A stretch of 64,000 nucleotides of DNA. It comes from an uncultured Rikenellaceae bacterium. GTDB lineage: Bacteria > Bacteroidota > Bacteroidia > Bacteroidales > Rikenellaceae. The stretch covers positions 32,175-96,174 of the forward strand of contig CAMLTW010000009.1 of assembly GCA_946486375.1 (NCBI GenBank), written 5' to 3'. Positions 1-9,103 of the stretch are shown here, piece after piece. The notes beneath the pieces were generated by a model. That model was not told the DNA's origin, ran no database searches, and saw only the letters and a program-made list of their open reading frames with translations. Each line of letters begins with the position of its first letter. Position 1 is the stretch's first letter. The position numbers were made by a program, and so were the translations under genes.

Positions 1-133
1 TAAAATGAGCGCCATAGATGCGATGGATTTGATGGGGGCAAAGGTAACAATTTCCGGTCAAAACCGCCAGCCCCGGACGGCAAAGCGCCCTCCTTTCGGA
101 AAAAGCTCCCTGTCCGCGAAAAGAAGCCGCCCC

Positions 134-577
134 CTACCTCTCGTCCTGCCCCACCGTGACCGATGGGCGCATATACTTCCAGGTCAGCACCGTAAAGACG
201 ACGGAAGCGATCAGGAAGACCCACAGGCCCCAGCCGATGGAAACCGACGCGCCGCCGGCAAACGTCAGGTCGCCCGCCGTTCCTGCCGCCTGACCGAAAG
301 CGCGGTAGCCGGCTCCCAGGTCGTAGTGGAAAACGGCGATGATGCCCAACAGAAAATCCAACGCCCCGACCGCAGCGGTAAACTTATGCCGTCCATAAGC
401 CAAAAAACCACCTCCCAGCACAATGATCAGCGCGAATATCCCCTCGACCGTCCGGATGCCCGACCGGGACGCAGTCGCCGCATCGCCCGGCATTTGGAGG
501 TGCAGCACGATCCAGGGCAGAAAAACGGCGACGACCATCGATACCGTAAAAATCAGCGGAACATATTCCCTTTTCAT
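134..577 (-). CDS. Small four-helix membrane protein, function unknown
   Basis: A 147-residue protein with four clear hydrophobic segments (about residues 7-28, 45-62, 68-85 and 115-134), so probably an integral inner-membrane protein. The N-terminus MKREYVPLIF is followed directly by the first helix. The C-terminus is short, charged and probably cytoplasmic (ending GQDER). I recognise no enzymatic motif. The opposite strand is also open across this stretch, but that reading gives an Arg/Pro-rich low-complexity product, so I take the minus strand as the gene. No operon partner is evident: the next gene on the same strand begins over 100 bases upstream. Confidence 0.7.
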   Translation of the reverse strand: MKREYVPLIFTVSMVVAVFLPWIVLHLQMPGDAATASRSGIRTVEGIFALIIVLGGGFLAYGRHKFTAAVGALDFLLGIIAVFHYDLGAGYRAFGQAAGTAGDLTFAGGASVSIGWGLWVFLIASVVFTVLTWKYMRPSVTVGQDER

Positions 578-696
578 TTTTTCTCGGTTTGATCCGCAGG
601 GAGTTCCCGCAAAAACAGTGCAAGGATGACACCCCTTTCGAATCCGCTTTCAGGCGAAACCATCCGGGGCCGATCGTCCGCCCCGGCTTCCGACAG

Positions 697-1452
697 TTAC
701 CGCATCCGGCGCCTGAATTCGGCGCAAACGATCGCCGCAGCCACCGCCACGTTCAGGGACTCGGAGGTCGGAGCACCCGGCGGATAAGCCGGAATCCCGA
801 TCCTCCGGTTCACCAGCGCGGTCACGGCGGGGGAGATGCCTTTGCCCTCGTTTCCCATCACGATGATCCCTTCGGAAGCGAGTTTAGCCCCGTAAAGATC
901 CTCTCCGTCCATGAACGTACCGAAAACGGGCTCTCCGTTCCGGAGCGCCTCTTCCAGCAGTCCGGTCAGCTCCGTATAATGAACCCGCACCCGGGCGATG
1001 GCCCCCATGGTCGCCTGCACCACTTTGGGGTTGAAACAGTCCGCGGTAGCCGGAGAGCAGAAAACGTCCCGGATGCCGAACCAGTCGGCCAGCCGGAGGA
1101 TCGTTCCCAGGTTGCCCGGATCCTGCACGTCGTCCAGCGCCAGCGCCAGCGAGCGTCCGAGCATACCCTTCTCCAGCGGATGACGGGGAATTTCCACCAG
1201 CGCCAGCACCGGAGAAGGGGTTTTCAGCAGGCTGATCCGCTCCATATCACCCGCGGAGACCGTCACCACGGAATCCGAAAAAGGAAGGGCGTCGGACGCC
1301 TCCGGCAAGGCATACACCTCCCGTACCCGGAGCTCCGATTCCATCAGTTCCCTGACCAGTTTGATTCCTTCGGCCACGAAAAGGCCGAGGGCCGTTCGTT
1401 CCTTCTTGTCGGCCAGCCGCCTGACCCGATTTATTTCCGCTTTCGTCAGCAT
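697..1452 (-). CDS. TrmH/SpoU-family RNA 2'-O-methyltransferase
   Basis: A 251-residue SpoU-family SAM-dependent RNA 2'-O-ribose methyltransferase. The N-terminal third (MLTKAEINRVRRLADKKER) resembles the substrate-binding domain of RlmB/TsnR-type enzymes. The C-terminal half carries the three knot motifs: DVQDPGNLGTILRLADW (motif 1), VMGNEGKGIS (motif 2) and IPAYPPGAPTSESLNVAVAA (motif 3, with the SLNV signature). An in-frame start 13 codons upstream exists, but the ATG at 1452 begins the conserved part. The substrate is probably rRNA or tRNA, but the exact position cannot be told from sequence. It stands alone, convergent with the divergent MmcQ gene's upstream region. Confidence 0.88.
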   Translation of the reverse strand: MLTKAEINRVRRLADKKERTALGLFVAEGIKLVRELMESELRVREVYALPEASDALPFSDSVVTVSAGDMERISLLKTPSPVLALVEIPRHPLEKGMLGRSLALALDDVQDPGNLGTILRLADWFGIRDVFCSPATADCFNPKVVQATMGAIARVRVHYTELTGLLEEALRNGEPVFGTFMDGEDLYGAKLASEGIIVMGNEGKGISPAVTALVNRRIGIPAYPPGAPTSESLNVAVAAAIVCAEFRRRMR

Positions 1453-1619
1453 GTTTTTTCCGATTTGGTTGCGTCTGCAGGGCACGGACAAAAGGCAAGC
1501 GATCTTTCGGCCAATCCCCCCTTCCGCTGATTTCCCGCTCCGCCGAAGGGATTTCCCCGCGGGAAATTCCGCATATTTTTTTACCTTGTTCCCGGTTTCA
1601 TCCCATAAATCGCCTGCAC

Positions 1620-1985
1620 ATGATGGACATCGAACGTTACCGGGAATACTGCCTCGCCCTGCCGCACGTCACCGAAGAACTGCCGTTCAACGACGTAACC
1701 CCGGTCTATAAAGTGGGCGGGAAAATCTTCGCCTTCTACGGCACGGACGATTTCGCCGCCGGCATCAACCTGAAATGCGATCCGGATCGGGCCGTCGAAC
1801 TGCGCGACCGGTGGCCGGACGACATCCTGCCGGGGTATCACATGAACAAAAAACACTGGAACACCGTCCGCCCGCTGGGCAATCTGCCCGAATCCCTGCT
1901 GCTGGAACTCACCCGGCATTCCTACGATCTGGTCTGCCGATCCCTGCCGCGGCAGGTACGGACGGAACTGGAAAAAAGAAAGTAG
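1620..1985 (+). CDS. MmcQ/YjbR family protein
   Basis: A 121-residue protein of the MmcQ/YjbR family (a CyaY-like double-wing fold). Members are often annotated as DNA-binding, but no biochemical role is settled. Recognisable family features are the opening DIERYREYCLALPHVTEELPF, the central KVGGKIFAFY, and the closing PGYHMNKKHWNTVRP followed by a helical LLLELTRHSYDLV. The next codon is also ATG (1623), so the start is uncertain by one residue. The length is normal for the family. It is the only plus-strand gene in this first block and its neighbours do not suggest a function. Confidence 0.85.
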   Translation: MMDIERYREYCLALPHVTEELPFNDVTPVYKVGGKIFAFYGTDDFAAGINLKCDPDRAVELRDRWPDDILPGYHMNKKHWNTVRPLGNLPESLLLELTRHSYDLVCRSLPRQVRTELEKRK

Positions 1986-2055
1986 TCTTTCCGTATCCGG
2001 CTGTCTGTCGTCCTGCGTCCGAACCCGGAAAAGGGAACCCGGAGCGCCGCGATTC

Positions 2056-2856
2056 CTATTCCGATTCCACGAACGCCTCCAATGCCTTCGCAGCGGCGTC
2101 CGGCTCCTCCACAAAGCCCATGTGTCCCGAATGTTCCAGCCAGACCACCTGTGCCTGCGGATGATTCCGGATCATCGCTTCGGCCGTTTCCGGCCCGATA
2201 TAGCCGTCCCCTTTCCCGAAAATGAACAGCACGGGCGCTTCCAGCCGTCGCAGCATTTCATTCATGTCCTCCCGTTCGATCATGCCGTTGAGCAGCGCCA
2301 CGATCCCTTCGTCCTCGGTCAGCATCACCTGTTCGCCGAGCGCGTCGATTTCGTCGGCCAGCCGTTTCCGGTTTTCCTCCGCGAACCCTTTTTCCGGGGA
2401 AGTCCGGGCCAGCAGTTCCTTTTTCCCGGCACGGATCAAGGCGATTTCCCGGCGCCGGTTTTCCTTTTTTTCCTCGGTATCCGCACCCGGCACGGAATGA
2501 AAAAGCACCAGCCCCGACAAGCGTTCCGGATATTTTTTCGCAAATGCCAGCGCCGCGTATCCCCCCATGGAATGACCCACGAGCGTACATTTCTCCACCC
2601 CTATCTTCGCCAGCAGAGCCGCCACGGTATCCGCCAGGAATTCCATGGAATGCACCTCCCCTACGACTTCCGAAATACCGTGTCCGGGCAAATCGAGGGT
2701 AATGACCCGGTACCCGTCGCGGGTCAGACGCCGCACGAAATCGTCCCACACCTCCAGCGATTCCAGATAGCCGTGCAAGAGCACGATCGGTTTTTCCCCC
2801 TTTTCCGAATCCGTGTACCGGAGCGCCACCGGCCCCGCCATCGTCATTTTTTCCAT
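2056..2856 (-). CDS. Alpha/beta-fold hydrolase
   Basis: A 266-residue alpha/beta hydrolase. Visible landmarks are the oxyanion region VLLHGYLES, the nucleophile elbow GHSMGGYAA (Ser), an Asp-containing strand near the C-terminus ([10 protein letters not shown]) and the catalytic His in [13 protein letters not shown]. This is the pattern of the MhpC/BioH-like esterase group, but the substrate cannot be read from sequence. The start at 2856 is preceded by AAGGAG at short spacing, one of the few good Shine-Dalgarno sites here, which decides it against an upstream in-frame ATG. There is no signal peptide, so it is cytoplasmic. Confidence 0.88.
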   Translation of the reverse strand: MEKMTMAGPVALRYTDSEKGEKPIVLLHGYLESLEVWDDFVRRLTRDGYRVITLDLPGHGISEVVGEVHSMEFLADTVAALLAKIGVEKCTLVGHSMGGYAALAFAKKYPERLSGLVLFHSVPGADTEEKKENRRREIALIRAGKKELLARTSPEKGFAEENRKRLADEIDALGEQVMLTEDEGIVALLNGMIEREDMNEMLRRLEAPVLFIFGKGDGYIGPETAEAMIRNHPQAQVVWLEHSGHMGFVEEPDAAAKALEAFVESE

Positions 2857-2919
2857 CTTTCTCCTTCCATAAAAAAAGCCGCTCACGACCTGCAGGCAGC
2901 TTTCATTCTCGTCAAATCG

Positions 2920-3213
2920 TCAGTTCTCCAACGCCTCCTCGTCCTCTTCCTCCGCTTCATCCTCCCATTCCTCGTCTTCCCCCTCGTATTCCTCTCCGTC
3001 CCCCTCTTCTCCGTCGTCGAAATAATCGAGAGCGGACTCCCGTTTGCGCAACGCCATCCATTCCGGGTCTTCGTCCTCCTCGTCCAATCGGGAAATGAAG
3101 GACTGCTTTTCTTTGCCGCTTTTGCGGATAGGCTCCAGTCGGGTGGCTTTTCGGAGCAAATCGTCCGAACCGAAACCGCGCGTTCCGCCCCGGAGACCTT
3201 TGTTCGATTTCAT
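2920..3213 (-). CDS. Small highly acidic protein, unknown
   Basis: A 97-residue protein with a basic N-terminal half (MKSNKGLRGGTRGFGSDDLLRK, then ATRLEPIRKSGKEKQ) and an extremely Asp/Glu-rich C-terminal half (residues 44-97), probably disordered. It has no signal peptide or membrane helix. I recognise no family. It is supported as a gene by its free-standing position, a TATATTTG -7 element on the minus strand at 3272-3279, and the AT-rich leader between that element and the ATG. Charge-segregated proteins like this can act as chaperone-like or nucleic-acid-associated factors, but that is speculation. Confidence 0.6.
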   Translation of the reverse strand: MKSNKGLRGGTRGFGSDDLLRKATRLEPIRKSGKEKQSFISRLDEEDEDPEWMALRKRESALDYFDDGEEGDGEEYEGEDEEWEDEAEEEDEEALEN

Positions 3214-3301
3214 GTGTGTGTAAGCGTGATTAAAATTAAATGATTAAGGGATCAAATGGTTTGCAATGAGACAAATATAATTTTTGTATCCGCAATTTTA
3301 A

Positions 3302-4141
3302 TTATTTTTTCCCGACATCTGCCCGCTGCGCCTTCCATCCGTCCGCATCGGCCTCGCACTCGAAAACCCGCACGGCGGGCCCTTCCAGCCACACATCCGT
3401 AAACCGCTGACCGGCGGCTTTTTCAAAAGAAACTTTCAGTTCTCCCCCCCTCGCATACACCCGGAACTCCCTTCGGGAGGGATAACAGGCCAAGTGCACC
3501 GCCAACGCACAGGCCGTCGCCCCCGTACCGCACGCAAGCGTCTCATCCTCAACCCCTCTTTCGTAGGTGCGTATCCTGAAATTCCCGTCCGGCAACAATT
3601 GTACGAAATTGACGTTCGTGCCTCCCTGCGCCGCAAAAGCGTCCGAATACCGTATCGCGCGTCCGCGGCCGTACACGTCCACCGCATCCACGTCATCCAC
3701 GAATTCCACGTAATGAGGCGACCCGGTGTTCAGGAAAAAATAGTTGTCCCGCGCTTCGCACCCTTCCACATCCGCCATACGGAGCCTCACCCGTCCCCGG
3801 TCGCCGTCGGCTTCGAGGATTTCCGCCTCGTGCACCCCGTCCGAACTGTCGAACCGCTTCAGCGTTCCCCCGATCCCCAGATGATGGGCGAACAGGGCGA
3901 TGCATCTCCCCCCGTTTCCGCACATGGTGGATTCCCCGCCGTCGGCGTTGAAATAGCGCATGTAGAACTCGCCCCCTTCCGCAGCGGGTTCCAACGCCAT
4001 CAGGCCGTCGGCCCCGATCCCGAAATGCCGGTCGCAAAGGGCCGCCACGGTTTCCCGGCTCAGATCGGGCCGGCTATCCCGCGCATCCAGCAGGACGAAA
4101 TCGTTTCCCGCTCCCTGGTACTTGTAAAACTTACGCCTCAT
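3302..4141 (-). CDS. dapF: Diaminopimelate epimerase
   Basis: A 279-residue cofactor-independent epimerase converting LL- to meso-diaminopimelate for lysine and peptidoglycan synthesis. The N-terminus KFYKYQGAGNDFVLLD is the family signature. The two catalytic cysteines lie in MCGNGGRC (about residue 80) and ETLACGTGATACALA (about residue 225). The length matches the family. The ATG at 4141 is chosen because it begins the conserved strand; a longer in-frame reading would add 22 residues without homology. A -7 element TATATTTG lies at 4163-4170 on the minus strand, 22 bases upstream, with no clear -33 box. Confidence 0.95.
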   Translation of the reverse strand: MRRKFYKYQGAGNDFVLLDARDSRPDLSRETVAALCDRHFGIGADGLMALEPAAEGGEFYMRYFNADGGESTMCGNGGRCIALFAHHLGIGGTLKRFDSSDGVHEAEILEADGDRGRVRLRMADVEGCEARDNYFFLNTGSPHYVEFVDDVDAVDVYGRGRAIRYSDAFAAQGGTNVNFVQLLPDGNFRIRTYERGVEDETLACGTGATACALAVHLACYPSRREFRVYARGGELKVSFEKAAGQRFTDVWLEGPAVRVFECEADADGWKAQRADVGKK

Positions 4142-4409
4142 CGTTCGATTGGGTTGACCCGGCAAATATATAAATTTTAGGGATTTATCTTCACCGAAGC
4201 CCGACAAAAATCGACCGGAAAAACGTTAAATTTTTCTTCCCGTTTTTTCGGGAGGAATCCTTCCTGCTCCGACAAGAGAAACCGGCATTCCGTTGTCCTC
4301 GAAGTTCCGGCAGCGGAAAGCTCCCTGTCGGAAAAGCGCCTCATCGGAGAAAACAGAAACAGCCTGGAAAAAGACCCTGTTTCCGGAAAACGACTCCATC
4401 CCCCCCAGC

Positions 4410-4444
4410 AAAAAGCGTAGCCCGGTCTGACGACCGGGCTACGC
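4410..4444 (-). terminator. Rho-independent terminator after fabG
   Basis: A perfect 13-bp stem (GCGTAGCCCGGTC with its complement at 4415-4444) is followed on the minus strand by TTTTT. It sits 65 bases past the fabG stop and matches a minus-strand intrinsic terminator. The 370 bases between fabG and dapF hold nothing else that I can support apart from the dapF promoter. Confidence 0.85.
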
Positions 4445-4508
4445 CCCGTGGAAATTTCAGTTTGATGAAAACATGCCCGCGTGCCCGCAGCATATCTTTA
4501 AGAAAATC

Positions 4509-5255
4509 CTATGTATTCATCGCTCCGCAGACATGGATCACCTGTCCGCTCACATAAGACGCCAGGTCGCTGGCCAAGAACAAAGCGGCTTTGGCCACTT
4601 CTTCCGGGGTTCCGCCCCGCCGCAAAGGAATCTTTTTGGCCCAGTCCGCCCGCACCTCATCCGTCAGCTGTGCGGTCATTTCCGTAATGATGAATCCCGG
4701 AGCGATGGCGTTGCACCGGATGTTCCGCGATCCCAGCTCCTTCGCCACCGACTTGGTGAACCCGATCAGCCCCGCCTTCGAAGCCGAATAGTTGCACTGA
4801 CCCGCATTGCCGGAGACCCCTACGACCGAACTCATGTTGACGATCGAACCGCTGCGCTGCTTGAGCATGTACTTCTGCACCGCCTTGGTCAGGTTGAAAG
4901 CCGACTTGAGGTTGATGTTGATGACCATGTCCCATTGGTCTTCGGTCATCTTCATCAGCAGGCCGTCCCGGGTGATGCCGGCATTGTTCACCAGCACGTC
5001 CACCTTCCCGAAATCCGCTACGATCCGGTCGATCAGTTCCTGCGATGCATTGTAGTCGGCGGCGTTGGAGGTATAACCCTTCGCCTTCACGCCCAGCGCC
5101 TGCAATTCCTTCTCGGTAGCGAGAAAGTTTTCGTCGGCCTTCAGGTCGGTGAAAGCCACGTCGGCCCCTTCCTCGGCGAACTTGAGAGCGATCGCCTTCC
5201 CGATGCCGCGTGCGGCACCCGTGATGACGGCCACTTTTCCTTCCAGTAATTTCAT
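4509..5255 (-). CDS. fabG: 3-oxoacyl-[ACP] reductase
   Basis: A 248-residue short-chain dehydrogenase that reduces 3-oxoacyl-ACP with NADPH in fatty-acid elongation. It has the Rossmann motif TGAARGIGKAIA near the N-terminus, NNAG after strand 4, and the catalytic Ser-Tyr-Lys (MSSVVG with Ser, then YSASKAG). The C-terminus (EVAKAALFLASDLASYVSGQVIHVCG) is typical of FabG, although the usual VDGG before the end reads VCGA. The length and overall sequence point to FabG rather than a generic SDR. It ends in a strong terminator. The upstream glyA stop is 48 bases away, so co-transcription is possible. Confidence 0.92.
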   Translation of the reverse strand: MKLLEGKVAVITGAARGIGKAIALKFAEEGADVAFTDLKADENFLATEKELQALGVKAKGYTSNAADYNASQELIDRIVADFGKVDVLVNNAGITRDGLLMKMTEDQWDMVININLKSAFNLTKAVQKYMLKQRSGSIVNMSSVVGVSGNAGQCNYSASKAGLIGFTKSVAKELGSRNIRCNAIAPGFIITEMTAQLTDEVRADWAKKIPLRRGGTPEEVAKAALFLASDLASYVSGQVIHVCGAMNT

Positions 5256-5303
5256 GCGTATAGAATTAAATTTAGGTTCGACAAAATCCTTCGTCCCGGC
5301 AGC

Positions 5304-6584
5304 CTACCAAGCGAAAAGCGGATAACCGGCCATCATCCGGTTCACCTCGGCCCGTACGGCCGCGATGTTTTCCTCGTTCTCCGGATCGCTCAGCACCCGG
5401 TCGATCAGCTCCACGATCACCGGCATGCTGTCTTCCTTCAGCCCCCGCGTCGTGATGGCGGGAGTCCCCACCCGGATGCCGGAAGTCAGGAACGGCGACC
5501 GGGAATCGAACGGCACCATGTTCTTGTTGGTGGTGATGTCGGCCGCCACGAGCGCCTTCTCCGCCTTTTTCCCCGACAGGTCGGGAAATTTCGTCCGCAG
5601 GTCGATCAACATGAGGTGATTGTCCGTTCCGCCGGAAATGAGCTTGTACCCTTTGTCCACGAAAGCCTGCGCCATCGCCGCTGCATTTTTCACCACCTGC
5701 CGCTGGTATTCCTTGTAGGAAGGTTCCAGCGCTTCGCCGAAGGCCACCGCTTTGGCCGCGATCACATGTTCCAGCGGGCCGCCCTGCACCCCGGGGAACA
5801 CCGCCGAATTCAACATGGCCGAAATCTTCTTGACCTCTCCCTTCGGCGTCTTTACGCCCCAGGGGTTATCGAAATCCTTTCCGACGAGGATCACGCCTCC
5901 GCGCGGCCCACGCAGGGTTTTATGCGTCGTGGAAGTGACGATGTGGGCGTGTTTCACCGGGTTTTCCAGCAGTCCGGCGGCGATCAGCCCCGCCGTATGC
6001 GCCATGTCGATCCAGAGGATCGCCCCCACCCGGTCGGCGATGCGGCGCATCCGGGCGTAATCCCATTCCCGGCTATAGGCAGAAGCACCTCCGACGATCA
6101 TTTTCGGTTTGGTTTCCACGGCGATGCGTTCCATTTCGTCGTAGTCGATCGTCCCCGTGGCCTCGCTCACGCGATAAGCGACGGCATTGTACAACAGTCC
6201 GGAAAAGTTCACCGGAGAACCGTGAGTCAGGTGTCCCCCGTGGGCCAGGTCGAGCCCCATGAAGGTTTCCCCCGGTTTCATGACGGTCAGGAAAACCGCC
6301 ATGTTGGCCTGCGCCCCCGAATGAGGCTGCACGTTGGCGTATTCGGCCCCGTAAATCTCGCACAGCCGGTCGATGGCCAGTTGTTCCACCTGATCCACCA
6401 CCTGACAGCCGCCGTAGTAACGGGCGCCCGGATACCCTTCCGCATATTTGTTGGTCAGCACGGAGCCCATGGCCCGCATCACCTGCTCGCTCACGAAATT
6501 TTCGGAAGCGATCAGTTCGATGCCGTGCAATTGACGCTGCTTTTCTTGCTCGATCAGGTCAAACAGTTTGGTGTCGTTAGTCAT
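5304..6584 (-). CDS. glyA: Serine hydroxymethyltransferase
   Basis: A 426-residue PLP enzyme that interconverts serine plus tetrahydrofolate with glycine plus 5,10-methylene-THF. Diagnostic stretches are [42 protein letters not shown] sequence (here [13 protein letters not shown]), and the PLP-lysine region [15 protein letters not shown]. The reading frame is open another 105 codons upstream, but the conserved N-terminus begins at the ATG at 6584. On the minus strand a -7-like TAACTTTA lies at 6641-6648. A short GCTCC/GGAGC hairpin lies in the leader. Confidence 0.96.
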   Translation of the reverse strand: MTNDTKLFDLIEQEKQRQLHGIELIASENFVSEQVMRAMGSVLTNKYAEGYPGARYYGGCQVVDQVEQLAIDRLCEIYGAEYANVQPHSGAQANMAVFLTVMKPGETFMGLDLAHGGHLTHGSPVNFSGLLYNAVAYRVSEATGTIDYDEMERIAVETKPKMIVGGASAYSREWDYARMRRIADRVGAILWIDMAHTAGLIAAGLLENPVKHAHIVTSTTHKTLRGPRGGVILVGKDFDNPWGVKTPKGEVKKISAMLNSAVFPGVQGGPLEHVIAAKAVAFGEALEPSYKEYQRQVVKNAAAMAQAFVDKGYKLISGGTDNHLMLIDLRTKFPDLSGKKAEKALVAADITTNKNMVPFDSRSPFLTSGIRVGTPAITTRGLKEDSMPVIVELIDRVLSDPENEENIAAVRAEVNRMMAGYPLFAW

Positions 6585-6972
6585 TGTATTCTGATTTAAT
6601 CCTATGTTTCCCGCTCGGAAAAGCTCCGCCGGAGCGACGGTAAAGTTAGAAAAATGTAACGGATAAAAAAAATCTACGGCCCTGCGGCTCTGTCCCGGAC
6701 GGCATTCCGACCCGGCCCGCCGGACAAGGCAGACCGGGAAAACCGAACCGGAGATTCTTCTGCGGCAGGGCGGAAACCCTTCCCGCAAAACGGCGCTCCG
6801 CTTCACGGCTCCGAAAAGGATGTAGGAACCCCCTCGCCCGTTAGCACCCGACGGACACATTCTTTTTGTTTCCGGTTGATCTCGCCTCCGGACGCACAAT
6901 GCGTCGCAACAGGGCGGTGCTTCCTCTTTTCCACCCCCGGTCGGTTTCCGCCCCGGCTTCTCTTCGCAACGA
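6585..6972. other. Intergenic region between aspA and glyA
   Basis: These 388 bases carry no gene I can support. They contain the probable glyA promoter remnant (TAACTTTA, minus, 6641-6648) and a GC-rich stretch open in several frames by base composition. No clear terminator for aspA is visible. Confidence 0.5.
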
Positions 6973-8406
6973 CTATTTCTTCAACAGCTTATGCGGATGG
7001 ATCATGTGTTCCGGGGACAGGATTTCGTCCAGCTTCTTCTTGGACATCAGCCCTTTTTCCAGCACCAGGTCATAAATTCCCTTTCCCGTTTCAAGAGCCG
7101 TCTTGGCCAGTTCGCCGGACGTTTCATAGCCCAGGTACGGATTCAGCGCCGTCACCAGCCCGATGCTGTTGCACACCTGGTTCCGGGTGACTTCCGGGTT
7201 GGCCGTGATCCCCGTGATGCATTTGGTGCGCAGGGTATTCATCCCGTTGATGAGCATTTCGAGCGATTCGAACAGGCTGTACACGATGATCGGTTCCATC
7301 ACGTTCAGTTCGAGCTGCCCCGCCTCGGCCGCCAGCGTCACCGTCAGGTCGTTCCCGATCACCGTATAGGCGATCTGGTTCACCACTTCCGGGATCACGG
7401 GGTTCACCTTGCCCGGCATGATGGACGAACCGGGCTGCATCCGGGGCAGGTTGATTTCGTTGAATCCCGCCCGCGGCCCGGACGACAGCAGCCGCAGGTC
7501 GCTGCAAATCTTGGACAGCTTGATGGCCAGCCGTTTCACCGCCGAAGAATACATCACGAAAGCTCCCGTGTCGTTGGTGGCTTCGATCATGTTCTTGGCC
7601 GCCGTCAGCGGCAGCCCCGTGATTTCCCGGAGGTATTCGATGCACAGCGCCGAATAGTCCGGATCGGTGTTGATTCCCGTTCCGATGGCGGTCGCCCCCA
7701 TGTTCACTTCCAGGAACAAGTCCACATTGCTCTCCAGCCGGTCGATCTCCTCCGCTAGGTTGGCCGCATAAGCGTCGAATTCCTGACCCAGGGTCATCGG
7801 CACGGCGTCCTGCAACTGGGTGCGTCCCATCTTGATGATGTGCGCGAATTCCTTCCCCTTGGCCCGGAAAGCCGCCACCAGTTTTTTCAGGGAGGCGATC
7901 AGTTTGGGATTGGTGTTCAACAGGGCGATCTTCACCGCCGTCGGATAGGCGTCGTTGGTGGACTGGGACAGGTTCACGTCGTTGTTGGGATGAACATACC
8001 GATACTCGCCCCGTTTGTGCCCCATCAGTTCCAGCGCCCGGTTGGCGATCACCTCGTTGGCATTCATGTTGGTGGAAGTGCCGGCCCCTCCCTGCACCAT
8101 GTCCACTACGAATTGGTCGTGCAGGGCGCCCTTCTCGATCTCCTGACAGGCTTTCTCGATGGCTTTGGCCACCCGCGGATCGAGCAGGCCCAGCTTGGCG
8201 TTGGCCCGCGCCGCCGCTTCCTTCACGATCGCCAGCGCGTTGACCAGCTCCGGAAAGAAATGGAGCTGCACCCGGCTGATGTTGAAATTTTCCAGTGCCC
8301 GTGCGGTCTGGATGCCGAAATAATATTCGACCGGAATCTGCTTTTCCCCCAGCAGATCGTGTTCGAGACGGGTCTCGCCCGACAGGTGACGTTTCGCAAT
8401 GCCCAT
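6973..8406 (-). CDS. aspA: Aspartate ammonia-lyase
   Basis: A 477-residue member of the fumarase II/aspartase superfamily, predicted to deaminate L-aspartate to fumarate. It has the superfamily signature [11 protein letters not shown], followed by [15 protein letters not shown], which is typical of aspartases (fumarases usually have PTQ at this point). Other landmarks are [16 protein letters not shown] and [17 protein letters not shown]. In Bacteroidales it would feed fumarate to anaerobic respiration. A two-box Bacteroidetes promoter sits 40 bases upstream. Length is normal. Confidence 0.93.
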   Translation of the reverse strand: MGIAKRHLSGETRLEHDLLGEKQIPVEYYFGIQTARALENFNISRVQLHFFPELVNALAIVKEAAARANAKLGLLDPRVAKAIEKACQEIEKGALHDQFVVDMVQGGAGTSTNMNANEVIANRALELMGHKRGEYRYVHPNNDVNLSQSTNDAYPTAVKIALLNTNPKLIASLKKLVAAFRAKGKEFAHIIKMGRTQLQDAVPMTLGQEFDAYAANLAEEIDRLESNVDLFLEVNMGATAIGTGINTDPDYSALCIEYLREITGLPLTAAKNMIEATNDTGAFVMYSSAVKRLAIKLSKICSDLRLLSSGPRAGFNEINLPRMQPGSSIMPGKVNPVIPEVVNQIAYTVIGNDLTVTLAAEAGQLELNVMEPIIVYSLFESLEMLINGMNTLRTKCITGITANPEVTRNQVCNSIGLVTALNPYLGYETSGELAKTALETGKGIYDLVLEKGLMSKKKLDEILSPEHMIHPHKLLKK

Positions 8407-8445
8407 AACTCTGTCATTTTACAACCGAAATACTCTTTATCACAA

Positions 8446-8477
8446 CAAATATAAATAAATATCCGACATTTTACCAA
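8446..8477 (-). promoter_or_regulatory. Promoter of aspA
   Basis: On the minus strand TATATTTG (8446-8453) is preceded after 21 bases by TTG (8475-8477), matching the Bacteroidetes sigma-ABfr consensus. It lies 40 bases before the aspA start in an AT-rich stretch. Confidence 0.7.
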
Positions 8478-8603
8478 CGAATTATAACCGAAAGCCTTTT
8501 TTTCGTGTTCAATAAACGTACCGCCTTCCGCATCGACTCTTCCTCTTTCCGGAAACAAAAGGTATTATTCTTGAATGAGTACTAAAAAATACAGCTACTA
8601 TGT

Positions 8604-8634
8604 TTTGCATAATATAAATTTTTCCATATATTTG
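8604..8634 (+). promoter_or_regulatory. Promoter of the small membrane gene at 8720
   Basis: TTTG at 8604-8607, 19 bases, then TATATTTG at 8627-8634: both boxes are exact matches to the Bacteroidetes housekeeping promoter. It would give a leader of about 80 bases before the 8720 gene. Confidence 0.75.
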
Positions 8635-8719
8635 TCCCCTGAAAAGATCAGCGGTCTTCCGGGACGAAGCGGAAGGAGGCTGCCGGAAGAAAAGGAAAAA
8701 CGAACCGAAAAGGCAGGAG

Positions 8720-8947
8720 ATGAACAAGAAAGACACAGGAAGCGTGGTGCTCGCTTTGCAAATAGCCGTGATCTGGATGATCCTGGGAGGAACGTTCTGT
8801 TACAACCTCGGCAAATACGACAACTGGTCGGACACGCTGGCCGGATGCGGGGACTGGTTGCCGATGCTTCTGCCGATCCTGCTCCTGTGTGCTTGGAACG
8901 CATACCGCCTCCGGAGAAAACTCCGGAAAGAAAGTGCGAAGACCTGA
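8720..8947 (+). CDS. Small two-helix membrane protein, unknown
   Basis: A 75-residue protein with two hydrophobic segments (about residues 8-26 and 47-62) and a basic C-terminus (RLRRKLRKESAKT), so a likely inner-membrane hairpin. Between the helices lies a short polar loop (KYDNWSDTLAGCGDW). I recognise no family. An AGGAG overlaps the position just before the ATG, and an exact two-box promoter lies about 90 bases upstream, which supports real expression. It is followed after 156 bases by the outer-membrane receptor gene, which begins in a separate AT-rich leader. Confidence 0.65.
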   Translation: MNKKDTGSVVLALQIAVIWMILGGTFCYNLGKYDNWSDTLAGCGDWLPMLLPILLLCAWNAYRLRRKLRKESAKT

Positions 8948-9103
8948 CGGGCCGCCGGAAATCTTAAAAATGCATGTTCGAAGGACGTGTATTTTTTTGA
9001 CAACCACTACTTTGCATAACACGATACAAAAGAACAAATTTTAGTGTGTAACTTTTTATACCAAGGATCGTCTAATAGTTAACGTTTGAAAATAATCCGA
9101 AAA

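Noticed and set aside
5..592. Plus-strand open frame at the left edge.
   Set aside because: Arg/Gln/Pro-rich with no hydrophobic or domain pattern. The minus strand encodes a proper four-helix membrane protein over the same bases.
8948..9103. A TACTTTGC sequence before the receptor gene as a promoter.
   Set aside because: It misses the TTTG spacing of the -7 consensus by one base and has no well-placed -33 box.
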